12,718 nucleotides of DNA from JAZLIC01 sp045617225 (GCA_045617225.1 JAZLIC010000015.1:1-12718), one strand, 5' to 3'. Numbered from the stretch's first letter, positions 1 to 7,595 are shown. The notes: generated by a model not told the origin, from the letters alone. Translations and numbers: made by a program.

Positions 1-1554
1 GCTCTCTGTTGTAAGAACCATAGAGGCAACACTTGCCGCATTTTGAAGAGCGCTTCTTGTAACCTTTGTCGGGTCAACGATACCGGCTTTAAGCATATTC
101 TCATACTTGCCGATTAAAGCATTGTATCCAACGTCCTGCTCGCTTTCCTTAACGCCGTTTACAACAACGCTGCCCTCAACACCTGCATTAAATGCAATCT
201 GGCGTACAGGTTCTTCAAGAGCACGAAGCACAATCTGTGCACCTGTCTTTTCATCGCCCTCTAATGTTGCAATCAACTTTTCGATTGCAGGAAGTGCATC
301 GATGTAAGCAGTACCGCCGCCTGCTACAATTCCTTCCTCAACTGCCGCACGGGTAGCCGCCAAAGCGTCCTCGATACGGAGCTTCTGCTCCTTCATTTCA
401 ACTTCGGTTGCGGCACCGACTTTAATTACTGCAACGCCGCCGGAGAGCTTTGCCAAACGCTCCATCAACTTTTCTTTATCGAATTCCGATGTTGTTTCTT
501 CAATCTGAGCACGGATTTGTGCAACACGTGCCTCAATCTCACCCTTATCGCCCATACCGTCTACAATAATTGTGTTTTCTTTCTGCACCTTTACCTGACG
601 TGCACGGCCAAGCTGTGCTACGCTTGTTTCTTTAAGGTCAAGTCCGAGTTCCTCAGAGATAACCTCGCCGCCTGTCAAGATTGCAATATCTTTAAGCATC
701 TCTTTACGTCTGTCGCCAAAGCCCGGAGCCTTTACGCCAACGCAGGTGAATGTTCCGCGAAGTCTGTTTACAATCAATGTAGAAAGTGCCTCGCCTTCGA
801 TATCCTCAGCGATAATCAAAAGCTTCTTGCCCTGCTGAACAATCTGTTCAAGTAACGGTAAAATTTCCTGAATGTTAGATATTTTCTTATCGGTTATCAA
901 GATGTAAGCATCGTCTAAAACCGCTTCCATCTTCTCTGTATCTGTTACCATATAAGGTGTGATATAACCTCTGTCAAACTGCATACCTTCTACAACTTCC
1001 GAATATGTTTCGGCAGTCTTTGACTCCTCAACGGTGATAACGCCATCATTTGTAACCTTTTCCATTGCGTCTGCAATAAGCTCGCCGACTTCATCATTTG
1101 CCGCAGAAACTGATGCAACACGTGCGATGTCCGACTTACCGTTCACTTTATTACTGTTTGCAACAATCTTTTCAACTGCCGCATCAACTGCCGCCGCCAT
1201 ACCGCGCCTTACAATCATAGGATTTGCACCGGCGGTAACATTTTTAAGGCCTTCACGCACCAAAGCCTGTGCCAAAAGCGTAGCGGTTGTTGTACCGTCA
1301 CCGGCTACATCATTTGTCTTTGTCGCAACCTCTTTTACAAGCTGAGCACCCATATTCTCAAACGGGTCATCAAGTTCTATATCCTTTGCAATGGTAACAC
1401 CGTCATTTGTAATAAGCGGTGCACCGTACTTTTTATCAAGAACAACATTTCTGCCCTTAGGGCCGAGTGTAACCTTTACAATATCCGCCAGCTGATTTAC
1501 GCCGCTTTCAAGTGCGCGTCTGGCATCTTCTCCAAACAAAATCTGTTTTGCCAT
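1..1554 (-). CDS. groEL: Chaperonin GroEL, 60 kDa subunit (3' end beyond the window)
   Basis: GroEL forms the double-ring ATP-driven folding chamber of the cytoplasm and works with the GroES lid. The 518 codons present start MAKQILFGEDARRALESGVN and contain the ATP-binding GDGTTTAT stretch near residue 85, the RGY block of the apical domain region (FDRGYITPYM) and EDALAATRAAVEEG, which carries the conserved ATPase aspartate (D398 in E. coli). The reading frame is still open at base 1, ending SVASMVLTTES. In the family about 20-30 residues follow this point, so only the C-terminal tail is missing. The start has a strong AAGGAGGA ribosome binding site at 1561-1568. groES lies 22 bp upstream on the same strand, and both should be transcribed from the CIRCE-controlled promoter. 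Identity is certain from the conserved blocks. Confidence 0.98.
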   Translation of the reverse strand, partial: MAKQILFGEDARRALESGVNQLADIVKVTLGPKGRNVVLDKKYGAPLITNDGVTIAKDIELDDPFENMGAQLVKEVATKTNDVAGDGTTTATLLAQALVREGLKNVTAGANPMIVRRGMAAAVDAAVEKIVANSNKVNGKSDIARVASVSAANDEVGELIADAMEKVTNDGVITVEESKTAETYSEVVEGMQFDRGYITPYMVTDTEKMEAVLDDAYILITDKKISNIQEILPLLEQIVQQGKKLLIIAEDIEGEALSTLIVNRLRGTFTCVGVKAPGFGDRRKEMLKDIAILTGGEVISEELGLDLKETSVAQLGRARQVKVQKENTIIVDGMGDKGEIEARVAQIRAQIEETTSEFDKEKLMERLAKLSGGVAVIKVGAATEVEMKEQKLRIEDALAATRAAVEEGIVAGGGTAYIDALPAIEKLIATLEGDEKTGAQIVLRALEEPVRQIAFNAGVEGSVVVNGVKESEQDVGYNALIGKYENMLKAGIVDPTKVTRSALQNAASVASMVLTTES

Positions 1555-1576
1555 TTATCTTTCCTCCTTAAAAATA

Positions 1577-1861
1577 TTAGTCAATCTTTGCAAGAACGTC
1601 TTTCTGACTGATGATGATATATTCCTCTCCGTCAAGCTTAACTTCTGTTCCGGCATACTTGCTCATAATAACCTTATCGCCGACTTTAAGCTCCATCTTG
1701 ACTTCCTTACCGTCAACCACGCCCCCCGGGCCTACTGCGATTACTTCTGCAATCTGCGGCTTTTCTTTTGCACTTCCGGCTAAAATAATACCGCTTTTTG
1801 TAGTTTCCTCTGCTTCCAACATTTTTGTGACAACTCTGTCTGCCAATGGTTTAATTGTCAT
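1577..1861 (-). CDS. groES: Co-chaperonin GroES, 10 kDa subunit
   Basis: GroES is the heptameric lid that closes the GroEL chamber. The 94-residue product has the usual family length. It begins MTIKPLADRVVTKMLEAEE, followed by the mobile loop that contacts GroEL (TTKSGIILAGSAKEKPQ, about residues 20-36). The conserved core IAEVIAVGPGGVVDGKEV and the C-terminal YIIISQKDVLAKID strand come next. A good ribosome binding site (AAGGAGG, 1869-1875) precedes the ATG. It is the first gene of a groES-groEL operon under a CIRCE operator, as is usual in Firmicutes. Nothing is missing or unusual in the coding sequence. Confidence 0.98.
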   Translation of the reverse strand: MTIKPLADRVVTKMLEAEETTKSGIILAGSAKEKPQIAEVIAVGPGGVVDGKEVKMELKVGDKVIMSKYAGTEVKLDGEEYIIISQKDVLAKID

Positions 1862-1895
1862 TATATATACCTCCTTATTTAATATAACCGCTTCA

Positions 1896-1922
1896 TTAGC
1901 ACTCTAAGCATCAGAGTGCTAA
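1896..1922 (-). promoter_or_regulatory. CIRCE operator (HrcA repressor site) of groESL
   Basis: The sequence is TTAGCACTC, nine bases, then GAGTGCTAA, an exact match to the consensus CIRCE inverted repeat. It lies about 35 bp before the groES start codon and just downstream of the predicted -10 box, around the expected transcription start. CIRCE is bound by HrcA, which represses class I heat-shock genes until heat or misfolded protein titrates GroEL away. hrcA itself is not in the window. Confidence 0.97.
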
Positions 1923-1932
1923 ACATCTGTTT

Positions 1933-1961
1933 ATGATACAAAACATATCACAAAAAATCAA
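1933..1961 (-). promoter_or_regulatory. Sigma-A-like promoter of groESL
   Basis: Read on the minus strand, TTGATT (1956-1961) is followed by a 17-base spacer and TATCAT (1933-1938). The CIRCE repeat begins about 10 bases downstream of the -10 box, so HrcA binding would block initiation. Box sequences and spacing fit the vegetative consensus, but no start site was measured. Confidence 0.75.
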
Positions 1962-2040
1962 CTGCAAATATTTGCAATTAGACTTGTTTATTCTTAATTA
2001 TTTATGGTTATTCAGGAATATTTTGCACATTCTGATGTTT

Positions 2041-2514
2041 TTACGGCTTTTCAATAGTGCAAACTGCGTAGGCAGAAATACCCTCGCCCCTGCCGGCAAA
2101 GCCCAAATGCTCGGTAGTCGTAGCTTTTACGCTCACCGCACCAATCGGCAGAGATAAAGCGTCTGCTATTCTTGCTCGCATATCGTCAATATAAGGTGCA
2201 AGCTTAGGTCTTTGCGCCACAACCGTCGCATCAATATTGTTTATCTTATAATCTTCTTTACTGACAATAGCTTTTACATCTTTTAAAAGGCGAATACTGT
2301 CCGCTCCTTTATAACGCTCATCTGTATCGGGAAAATGCTTGCCTATATCCCCAAGTGCCGCCGCACCGAGAATTGCGTCCATAATGGCGTGAAGCAAAAC
2401 ATCGGCATCGGAATGTCCCAACAGTCCAAGCTCAAAATCAATTTCAACGCCGCCCAAAATCAGCTTCCTGTCGGGCACAAGCTTATGTACATCGTAGCCA
2501 AAGCCTACTCGCAT
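2041..2514 (-). CDS. ispF: 2-C-methyl-D-erythritol 2,4-cyclodiphosphate synthase
   Basis: IspF cyclises CDP-methylerythritol 2-phosphate, releasing CMP, in the fifth step of the MEP isoprenoid pathway in the cytoplasm. The 157-residue product has the family length. It begins MRVGFGYDVHKL, with the D8 and H10 metal ligands. It also has GLLGHSDADVLLHAIMDA (third ligand H42 in the GHSD context... motif HSDADV), the KHFPDTDERYKGADS substrate loop and a late TTTEHLGFAGRGEG block. Its ATG overlaps the end of ispD by 10 bp, which suggests translational coupling. The two neighbouring pathway enzymes are often adjacent or fused in bacteria. No clear terminator follows it before the groESL promoter. 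Confidence 0.97.
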   Translation of the reverse strand: MRVGFGYDVHKLVPDRKLILGGVEIDFELGLLGHSDADVLLHAIMDAILGAAALGDIGKHFPDTDERYKGADSIRLLKDVKAIVSKEDYKINNIDATVVAQRPKLAPYIDDMRARIADALSLPIGAVSVKATTTEHLGFAGRGEGISAYAVCTIEKP

Positions 2515-3194
2515 TCCTTACACCTCTCTCTTAATACGCCTTCGGCTATGACAATATCCTCAGGGGTAGTAATCTTTATATTCGTATATTCACCGTCTAT
2601 AACCGAAACATCTATACCAAGTTCCTCGCAGATGGCACAATCATCGGTAACGCTTAATTTATTTTCCAACGCATATTTATGAGCCTTTAAAATAACCTCT
2701 GTCTTAAATCCCTGCGGCGTTTGTATCTGTACCAAATTTGTGCGGTCAACCGTCTTTATAATCCGTCCGCTTTCGTCTATCTCCTTTATGGTATCCTTCA
2801 CCTTTACGCCCGGAGATACTGCGTCACAAACTTCAAGTTCTTTTGCAATATTATCAATAAGCGTGGTGGTAATCAGCGGTCTTGCACCGTCATGGATTAA
2901 AACCCTGTCGCCTTTGACTGCACTCAAACCGCACCTTACGGAATCCTGTCTTTCAGCGCCGCCCTCAACAACCGCGCTTAATTTGTCTATCATATATTCC
3001 TTTGAAAGCTCAGTCACAAGAGAAATATTCTCCTTAGATGTCACAACAATTATCTCATCTATGCTGTCCGCATCTTCAAACGCGGATAGCGTATGAGCAA
3101 GAACAGGCATTTTGCCAAGCGGCAAAAACTGCTTATTTATGTTACTTTTCATTCGTGTTCCGTTGCCTGCGGCAACAATAATTGCAGAAATCAT
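2505..3194 (-). CDS. ispD: 2-C-methyl-D-erythritol 4-phosphate cytidylyltransferase
   Basis: IspD joins CTP and methylerythritol 4-phosphate to give CDP-methylerythritol, the third step of the MEP pathway. The nucleotide-binding loop AAGNGTRM (residues 8-15) and K21-Q22 are followed by VLIHDGARPLI, TVDRTNLVQIQTPQGF, TDDCAICEEL and NIKITTPED, all typical of the family. The frame stays open up to 3275, but I chose the ATG at 3194 (MISAIIVAAG, 229 residues). It matches the family N-terminus and has GGAGA at 3201-3205 with a 6-base spacing. The ATG at 3200 directly abuts that site, and a longer start would run into carD. The stop codon overlaps the ispF start. Confidence 0.96.
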   Translation of the reverse strand: MISAIIVAAGNGTRMKSNINKQFLPLGKMPVLAHTLSAFEDADSIDEIIVVTSKENISLVTELSKEYMIDKLSAVVEGGAERQDSVRCGLSAVKGDRVLIHDGARPLITTTLIDNIAKELEVCDAVSPGVKVKDTIKEIDESGRIIKTVDRTNLVQIQTPQGFKTEVILKAHKYALENKLSVTDDCAICEELGIDVSVIDGEYTNIKITTPEDIVIAEGVLRERCKECE

Positions 3195-3210
3195 AGTCAT
3201 TCTCCATATA

Positions 3211-3690
3211 TTATGATATTCCTTCAAGTAATATACTTTCAATATCATCAAACGGCATATCCTTCGCAAGGCCAAGCTCGGATATCAATATATTTTTAGC
3301 ATTTGAAAGCATCTTGCGTTCCGCATTTGAAAGGCTCTTTTGTTTGTCCCTCACTATAAGGGATTTGGTTATGTGTGCAACATCGGACAATACACCTATT
3401 TTAAGCTTTTCTATATTATCACGATAACGCTTATTCCAATTAGGCTCTGTATCTGCGCCCTCATAGCTTTTAAACTCGCCTATTACTTCATCCGCTTCTT
3501 TTGAGGACACTATATTGCGGACACCTATTTCTTCAATATTTGAAGTAGGTATCATAACCTTAACATTACCTACAAAAAGTTTAAGCACATAATATTTATG
3601 TTCCTCACCAAGTATTTTTTGGTTTTCGACGCCCTCAATAACTCCTGCGCCATGCATAGGGTAAGCAACCTTATCACCTATATTAAACAC
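3211..3690 (-). CDS. carD: CarD/CdnL-family RNA polymerase-binding regulator
   Basis: CarD-family proteins bind the RNA polymerase beta subunit through an N-terminal Tudor-like domain and stabilise open promoter complexes, often at rRNA promoters. The N-terminus FNIGDKVAYPMHGAGVIEGV and the following YYVLKL-x-VGNVKVMIPTSN strand region are typical of this domain. The rest is a helical region with NWNKRYRDNIEKLKIG and LSNAERKMLSNAKNILISE, as in the CarD C-terminal domain. I chose the GTG at 3688-3690 (159 residues): it sits 8 bases after an AAAGGGG ribosome binding site and gives the usual 'M-F-N-I-G-D-K' start. A TTG at 3706-3708 is in frame but would place that site inside the gene. It lies between radA and ispD in one operon. 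Confidence 0.92.
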   Translation of the reverse strand: MFNIGDKVAYPMHGAGVIEGVENQKILGEEHKYYVLKLFVGNVKVMIPTSNIEEIGVRNIVSSKEADEVIGEFKSYEGADTEPNWNKRYRDNIEKLKIGVLSDVAHITKSLIVRDKQKSLSNAERKMLSNAKNILISELGLAKDMPFDDIESILLEGIS

Positions 3691-3711
3691 TAAAATTTCC
3701 CCTTTCAAGCA

Positions 3712-5058
3712 TTACAAAACGTCACGAATTATATCTCTTACATTTGAGTATGGACAAACTTTAATCTTTTTAAACGCTTTAAGCTTCTTGGCGTTTGCGG
3801 CAGGAACAATACACTTAGTAAATCCAAGCTTTTCTGCCTCTAATACTCTGTTTTCCATATAGTTGCAGGAACGCAATTCTCCCGTAAGTCCAACTTCGCC
3901 CACTACAACAAGTCCGTCTTCAAGCGGCTTGCCCCTAAACGCAGATGCGATTGCAAGAAGCGCTCCCAAATCAATAGCAGGCTCAATCATTCTAAGTCCG
4001 CCCACAACATTTATGTAGGCATCTTGTGCCGACAGATGAAGGCCGACTCTCTTTTCAAGCACCGCAAGGAGCATAAGTACCCTGCCTAAATCAATTCCGT
4101 TCGCCATACGCCTTGGGTTTCCGAAAGCGGTAGGCGAAGTCAATGCCTGAATTTCCGCAAGCACGGGGCGTGTTCCCTCCATAGTACAAACTATGCAGCT
4201 TCCCGAGGCGTCCTCCGGTCTTCCTGACAAAAGGGCAACCGACGGATTAGGCACCTCCGATATACCGCTTGAATCCATCTCAAAAACACCGATTTCGTTA
4301 GTTGAGCCAAAGCGGTTCTTTATGGCACGTATTATACGATAGGCACGCTGTTGCTCACCTTCAAAATACAAGACGCTGTCTACAATATGTTCTAAAACCT
4401 TTGGACCGGCAATAGCACCGTCCTTTGTAACATGACCTACCAGGAAGGTCGCAATCGTATTCTCCTTTGCAACACGCATAAGCGTGGCGGCAACATCTCG
4501 TATCTGTGTAACGCTTCCCGGGGCAGGTTGAAGTGCCGGATTGCACATAGTCTGCACCGAGTCCACAACCAAAACATCAGGCTTTTCACTTAGAACACAG
4601 GATAGAATATTATCCATATTTGTATCGCAGAAAAGTTTAAGGTTTTCAGTGGTAACTCCAAGACGGTTTGCACGGAGTTTAATCTGTCTTTGCGACTCCT
4701 CGCCGGAAACATATAAAATCTTATGTTCTTTGCCCAAAAACTCACACACTTGAAGGAGAATTGTGGACTTTCCTATGCCCGGGTCACCGCCGATTAAAAC
4801 AAGCGAACCGGGAACTATTCCGCCGCCCAAAACACGGTCAAGCTCTCCCATACCGGTATGATATCTGTCAGTATCCTCTACATCAATCTCTTTAAGGGGT
4901 TTTGCTTCGGGAACAGACACCGACACTTTACTGCTCGCAGTCACGGTGACTGCTTGTTCGGTCATTGTATTCCAGGCATTACAACCGGGACATTTTCCCA
5001 TCCACTTAGGGCTTTCATACCCACATTCGGAACAAAAAAACACAGTCTTTGTCTTAAT
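3712..5058 (-). CDS. radA: DNA repair protein RadA (Sms), probable ATT start
   Basis: RadA is a RecA-like hexameric ATPase that helps branch migration and processing of recombination intermediates. Near the N-terminus is a C4 zinc finger (CSEC ... CPGC). The Walker A loop GGDPGIGKST follows at about residue 90, then the RadA-specific KNRFG motif (AIKNRFGSTNEIG) and a C-terminal Lon-protease-like domain (LSAQDAYINVVGGLRM, DLGALLAIASAFRG). The first standard start is GTG at 5041-5043, giving FFCSECGYES, but no ribosome binding site lies close to it. A strong AAAGGAGG (5067-5074) sits 8 bases before an in-frame ATT at 5056-5058, which gives MKTKTVFFCSECGYES, the usual RadA N-terminus. I therefore annotate 448 residues from ATT. 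It is the first gene of the radA-carD-ispD-ispF operon. Confidence 0.95.
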   Translation of the reverse strand: MKTKTVFFCSECGYESPKWMGKCPGCNAWNTMTEQAVTVTASSKVSVSVPEAKPLKEIDVEDTDRYHTGMGELDRVLGGGIVPGSLVLIGGDPGIGKSTILLQVCEFLGKEHKILYVSGEESQRQIKLRANRLGVTTENLKLFCDTNMDNILSCVLSEKPDVLVVDSVQTMCNPALQPAPGSVTQIRDVAATLMRVAKENTIATFLVGHVTKDGAIAGPKVLEHIVDSVLYFEGEQQRAYRIIRAIKNRFGSTNEIGVFEMDSSGISEVPNPSVALLSGRPEDASGSCIVCTMEGTRPVLAEIQALTSPTAFGNPRRMANGIDLGRVLMLLAVLEKRVGLHLSAQDAYINVVGGLRMIEPAIDLGALLAIASAFRGKPLEDGLVVVGEVGLTGELRSCNYMENRVLEAEKLGFTKCIVPAANAKKLKAFKKIKVCPYSNVRDIIRDVL

Positions 5059-5064
5059 GGCAAT

Positions 5065-5074
5065 CCCCTCCTTT
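5065..5074 (-). promoter_or_regulatory. Ribosome binding site that decides the radA start
   Basis: The minus strand reads AAAGGAGGGG here. The spacing from GGAGG to the ATT at 5056-5058 is 8 bases, while the first GTG (5041-5043) is more than 20 bases away. Another in-frame ATT at 5062-5064 is too close. The site therefore points to the ATT at 5058 as the initiation codon. Confidence 0.7.
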
Positions 5075-5092
5075 AAGAAATTTTACTGTCTT

Positions 5093-5121
5093 ATTATACC
5101 ACACATTCCGTCATTTGTCCA
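5093..5121 (-). promoter_or_regulatory. Strong sigma-A-like promoter of the radA operon
   Basis: On the minus strand TGGACA (5116-5121) is followed by a 17-base spacer and a perfect TATAAT (5093-5098). The predicted transcript would start near 5086, leaving a short leader of about 28 bases before the proposed radA start. No transcription factor site was recognised. Confidence 0.85.
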
Positions 5122-5186
5122 GCTTAAATTGCCCTTTTTATCCCATTTTTAATGCTCAAAAATCTTATTTTCGTAATCTTTTTCAC

Positions 5187-5215
5187 TTGCATTACATATA
5201 TCAATGATGTAAAAT
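5187..5215 (+). promoter_or_regulatory. Sigma-A-like promoter of the glycosyltransferase gene
   Basis: TTGCAT (5187-5192), a 17-base spacer and TAAAAT (5210-5215) lie just before the AGGAGGGGG ribosome binding site of the gene at 5240. The promoter is divergent from, and separate from, the radA promoter, so the glycosyltransferase is expressed independently. Confidence 0.75.
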
Positions 5216-5239
5216 GTAAAAATGAGGAGGGGGATTTAA

Positions 5240-6439
5240 ATGGTTTTAGTCAGCGTTTTAAGATTTCTTTTTGATATTATCACAACCGTCCTCTTTATAC
5301 TTGCTTTATACTACTTTCTCATATCATTATTTTCGGTTATAAATTTCGGTAAAACTCGTCACAAGGCAAAAGAGCTTACCTTAAACAGTTTTGCAGTGGT
5401 TATTCCCGCACATAACGAGGAGAGCGTTATAGCCGCCGCAATCGAGAGTATCAAAGAAAGCAACTATCCAAGTGAGCTTATCTCCGTCTATGTTGCGGCG
5501 GATAATTGCAGTGACAGAACTGCTGAAATTGCAAAGAAGTGCGGTGCAAATGTTATCCGTACTTCCTCATCTTTCGGCAAAGGCGGTGCTTTATGTGAAG
5601 CATTTGACATTATACTTAAAGACGATAAAACCGACTGCATAGCGATTATTGATGCGGATAATATTACGGACACAAACTTCATCTGTGAAATAAACGAGCA
5701 TCTCTCATCCGGCGCAGAGGTCGTGCAAGGGTATGTTGACAGTAAAAATCCCGATTCAAGTCTGACCGCCGCCGCACATTCAATTTGGTATTGGCTTGAA
5801 AACAGACTTATATCTCTTTCTAAAAGCAAGCTCGGACTTAGCGTTAATTTATACGGCACGGGATTTGCTATAAGGAGTAATATTTTAAGGAAAATTCCAT
5901 TTCCGAAAGAGGGCCTGGCAGAGGACTTAGAATATACGCTAAAACTTATTTTAAGCGGAATAAAGATAGATTGGGCACATAACGCAAAGGTTTATGACCA
6001 AAAGCCGGACGATTTTATTTCATCTCTTCGCCAGCGTATGCGTTGGGCAGAGGGGATATGTGATACAAGCCTTAAATACACAAAAGAAGTGCTTAAAGCC
6101 AAAAAGTTCGGCATGACACTTCTGCTCAAACAAAGTGTTTTGTCACCTCTTTGTTTGATAATCTTTACCGTTATATATTCTATGGCAATTATAAACTTAA
6201 ACATAGTCGCTTTATGGACTCTGCCAATTAACTTTATTTTGCTTAATATATACATATGGGGAAGTTTGATTTTGATGATACTTGCCATCATTGCAGACGG
6301 AAAGCAAAAACAGATAAATCCGCTTACTGTGCTTGGCTTTTTGATATACATTGTCACATGGTTACCTATCGGAATAGTCGGTGCATTAAGACACAAAAAC
6401 AAAAAGTGGTATCATACGGAACATAAAATCTGCCAATAA
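5240..6439 (+). CDS. Membrane-bound family 2 glycosyltransferase, processive type
   Basis: This 399-residue membrane protein has a hydrophobic N-terminal segment (about residues 5-35), a cytoplasmic GT-A catalytic domain and three C-terminal membrane segments (about 298-320, 325-351, 362-384). The catalytic domain has FAVVIPAHNEESV (52-63), VAADNCSDRT (D88), SFGKGGAL, the metal-binding DAD at 138-140, an AEDLEY acidic motif (E228, D229) and QRMRW at 265-269. A QxxRW motif with membrane segments marks the processive cellulose, chitin or hyaluronan synthase-like branch, which extrudes or builds polysaccharides from nucleotide sugars. The sugar and product cannot be read from sequence. It stands alone, with its own promoter and no other polysaccharide gene nearby. 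It could instead add single sugars to a lipid. Confidence 0.9.
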   Translation: MVLVSVLRFLFDIITTVLFILALYYFLISLFSVINFGKTRHKAKELTLNSFAVVIPAHNEESVIAAAIESIKESNYPSELISVYVAADNCSDRTAEIAKKCGANVIRTSSSFGKGGALCEAFDIILKDDKTDCIAIIDADNITDTNFICEINEHLSSGAEVVQGYVDSKNPDSSLTAAAHSIWYWLENRLISLSKSKLGLSVNLYGTGFAIRSNILRKIPFPKEGLAEDLEYTLKLILSGIKIDWAHNAKVYDQKPDDFISSLRQRMRWAEGICDTSLKYTKEVLKAKKFGMTLLLKQSVLSPLCLIIFTVIYSMAIINLNIVALWTLPINFILLNIYIWGSLILMILAIIADGKQKQINPLTVLGFLIYIVTWLPIGIVGALRHKNKKWYHTEHKICQ

Positions 6440-6445
6440 AAATTT

Positions 6446-6635
6446 GCCGTTACGGCAGTAGGGGCGCCCCTGTGTGGGCGCCCGTTTCCAAAAAAACATT
6501 TTTTCATTGTCGGCCGGGAGTGGCAGACCGAAACCGGGCTTGGGCGATTATTCAAAAAAATTGTTTTTTGGATTTGTAGAAAAAGATTTAAGCAAGGCGT
6601 TATAAGAACGGCAGGAGCAAGCCCCTGCCCTACAA
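6446..6635. repeat. Palindrome-rich, GC-rich intergenic element, MITE-like
   Basis: The stretch between the glycosyltransferase and the terminator is much richer in G+C than its surroundings and full of inverted repeats. GCCGT-T-ACGGC lies at 6446-6456, and GGGCGCCC occurs twice (6462-6469 and 6476-6483) separated by six bases. CCAAAAAAACA (6488-6498) faces TGTTTTTTGG (6562-6571). A hairpin GGCAGG ... CCTGCC lies at 6610-6629. The outer ends carry GTAGGG (6458-6463) and CCCTAC (6628-6633) as short inverted termini. This layout resembles non-autonomous, MITE-like or REP-like intergenic elements of Clostridia. No target-site duplication was clear. The minus-strand open frame running through it has no convincing coding signs. 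Confidence 0.55.
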
Positions 6636-6660
6636 TATAATACAAGAATTTGTTTTTCGC

Positions 6661-6690
6661 AAAAAAGCGACCGCTCAGGGTCGCCTTTTA
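6661..6690. terminator. Bidirectional intrinsic terminator
   Basis: GCGACC (6667-6672), a 6-base loop and GGTCGC (6679-6684) form a GC-rich stem. On the minus strand it is followed by six T residues, ending the hydrolase transcript whose stop codon is at 6701. On the plus strand CTTTT follows, so it can also stop transcripts from the glycosyltransferase. Confidence 0.85.
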
Positions 6691-6700
6691 ATTTTACTTA

Positions 6701-7366
6701 TCAATCTAAATCTTCAAGAAATTTAATCAATCGTTCTGCGATGAACCTGTGTCCCTCATCGTTATAATGCAGGCCGTCGGGAACGTATTTAACCTTGTCT
6801 TCCTCATTATTCGGATTTATGCCAAGCTCCTCGTACAAATCAAGCACAGGTATATTATACTCGCCGCACTTCTGTTTGATAATCTCGCAATAGCCTTTCA
6901 AAGGAAGCGCATCACTTTTCTTTGTTTCTCTTACGCTTGGCTTCTCGTCACCCACTCTGTGAGCAGGTGTCATAAAGACAACCTTTGCCTTTGGATATAA
7001 CTCCGCCAAAATATTTATCAAAAAGTCAACCGCACCGTAAAATGTATCAGGTGTCTTGTCGGTAGCCTGACCGACAGGTGCGTCGCCGTGACCGTAGTCA
7101 TTTGTGCCACCGAACACAACGATTAAATCCGCATCGGGATTCATATCATAGGCTCTGCCACAGAAGCACAAATCGTGACGCGGCTTTATATCCGCCTCGT
7201 GTTGATGAGCAAGGCGGGTGCCTCCCAAACCGTAATTATACGCCTCTTTAAGCTTAAAATGCTTCTTCACCCTGCTGTCATAGCGATTGTTTTCCCTATC
7301 CAAGACCAAATAACCTTCCGTTATACTGTCACCCAAAAAATCAATTATTTTACCTTCTAAATTCAT
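6701..7366 (-). CDS. SGNH/GDSL-family esterase or acetylhydrolase
   Basis: The 221-residue protein has all the SGNH hydrolase blocks. GDSITEG is at 12-18, with S14 as the likely nucleophile. The NYGLGG block follows at about 44-49, FGGTND at 85-90 provides the oxyanion asparagine N89, and DGLHYNDEGH near the end provides the D197 and H200 pair. There is no signal peptide, so it should act in the cytoplasm. Family members remove acetyl or acyl groups from sugars, lipids or small esters; the substrate is not readable here. The start has a CGGAGG ribosome binding site. It has its own promoter (7392-7420) and terminator (6661-6690), so it is a single-gene unit converging on the glycosyltransferase. 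Confidence 0.93.
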   Translation of the reverse strand: MNLEGKIIDFLGDSITEGYLVLDRENNRYDSRVKKHFKLKEAYNYGLGGTRLAHQHEADIKPRHDLCFCGRAYDMNPDADLIVVFGGTNDYGHGDAPVGQATDKTPDTFYGAVDFLINILAELYPKAKVVFMTPAHRVGDEKPSVRETKKSDALPLKGYCEIIKQKCGEYNIPVLDLYEELGINPNNEEDKVKYVPDGLHYNDEGHRFIAERLIKFLEDLD

Positions 7367-7391
7367 AAATCAAACCTCCGTAACATATATA

Positions 7392-7420
7392 ACTATATCA
7401 CTTTATCTTAGAAAATTCAA
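7392..7420 (-). promoter_or_regulatory. Sigma-A-like promoter of the SGNH hydrolase gene
   Basis: On the minus strand TTGAAT (7415-7420), a 17-base spacer and TATAGT (7392-7397) are present, with TG one base before the -10 box (extended -10 form). It lies about 25 bases before the start codon of the hydrolase. Confidence 0.7.
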
Positions 7421-7477
7421 TATAAAATAAAGTATTTTTTAAGATAGTATCAATATTTATCAAAACAAAAGCGCTCT

Positions 7478-7570
7478 GCGATTTTGTGTCCCAAATTTCA
7501 TCGCAAATTTACTTCACAAAAAGACTTGCATTTTGCAAGTCTTTTTCTGTAAATTACGGATAATATAAAG
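7478..7570 (-). repeat. Possible shortened relative of the 125-bp 3' repeat
   Basis: This stretch follows the stop codon of the gene at 7596. Read on the minus strand it has, in order, a CTTTATATTATCC block, a terminator hairpin, TGAAGTAAA and CAAAATCGCA. The same order of blocks flanks the two full repeat copies near 9343 and 10767, but here the roughly 110-base centre is missing. The match is only by short blocks, so the relationship is tentative. A 15-base sequence here (ATCGCAAATTTACTT, 7500-7514) also occurs inverted at 9335-9349, at the edge of the next copy. Confidence 0.35.
7518..7546. terminator. Bidirectional intrinsic terminator
   Basis: AAAAAGACTTGC (7518-7529) and GCAAGTCTTTTT (7535-7546) form a perfect stem with a tiny loop, with A and T tracts at both sides. 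It would end minus-strand transcripts of the secreted protein gene (stop at 7596), and it can act in either direction. Confidence 0.88.
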
Positions 7571-7595
7571 GCTAACCCATACTTTCAATAAACCC

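Noticed and set aside
517..1345. Plus-strand open frames opposite groEL
   Set aside because: They are antisense shadows of groEL, which is unmistakable on the other strand.
6412..6645. Minus-strand open frame of 77 codons
   Set aside because: It lies across the palindromic element and the glycosyltransferase 3' end, and has no coding signs or ribosome binding site.
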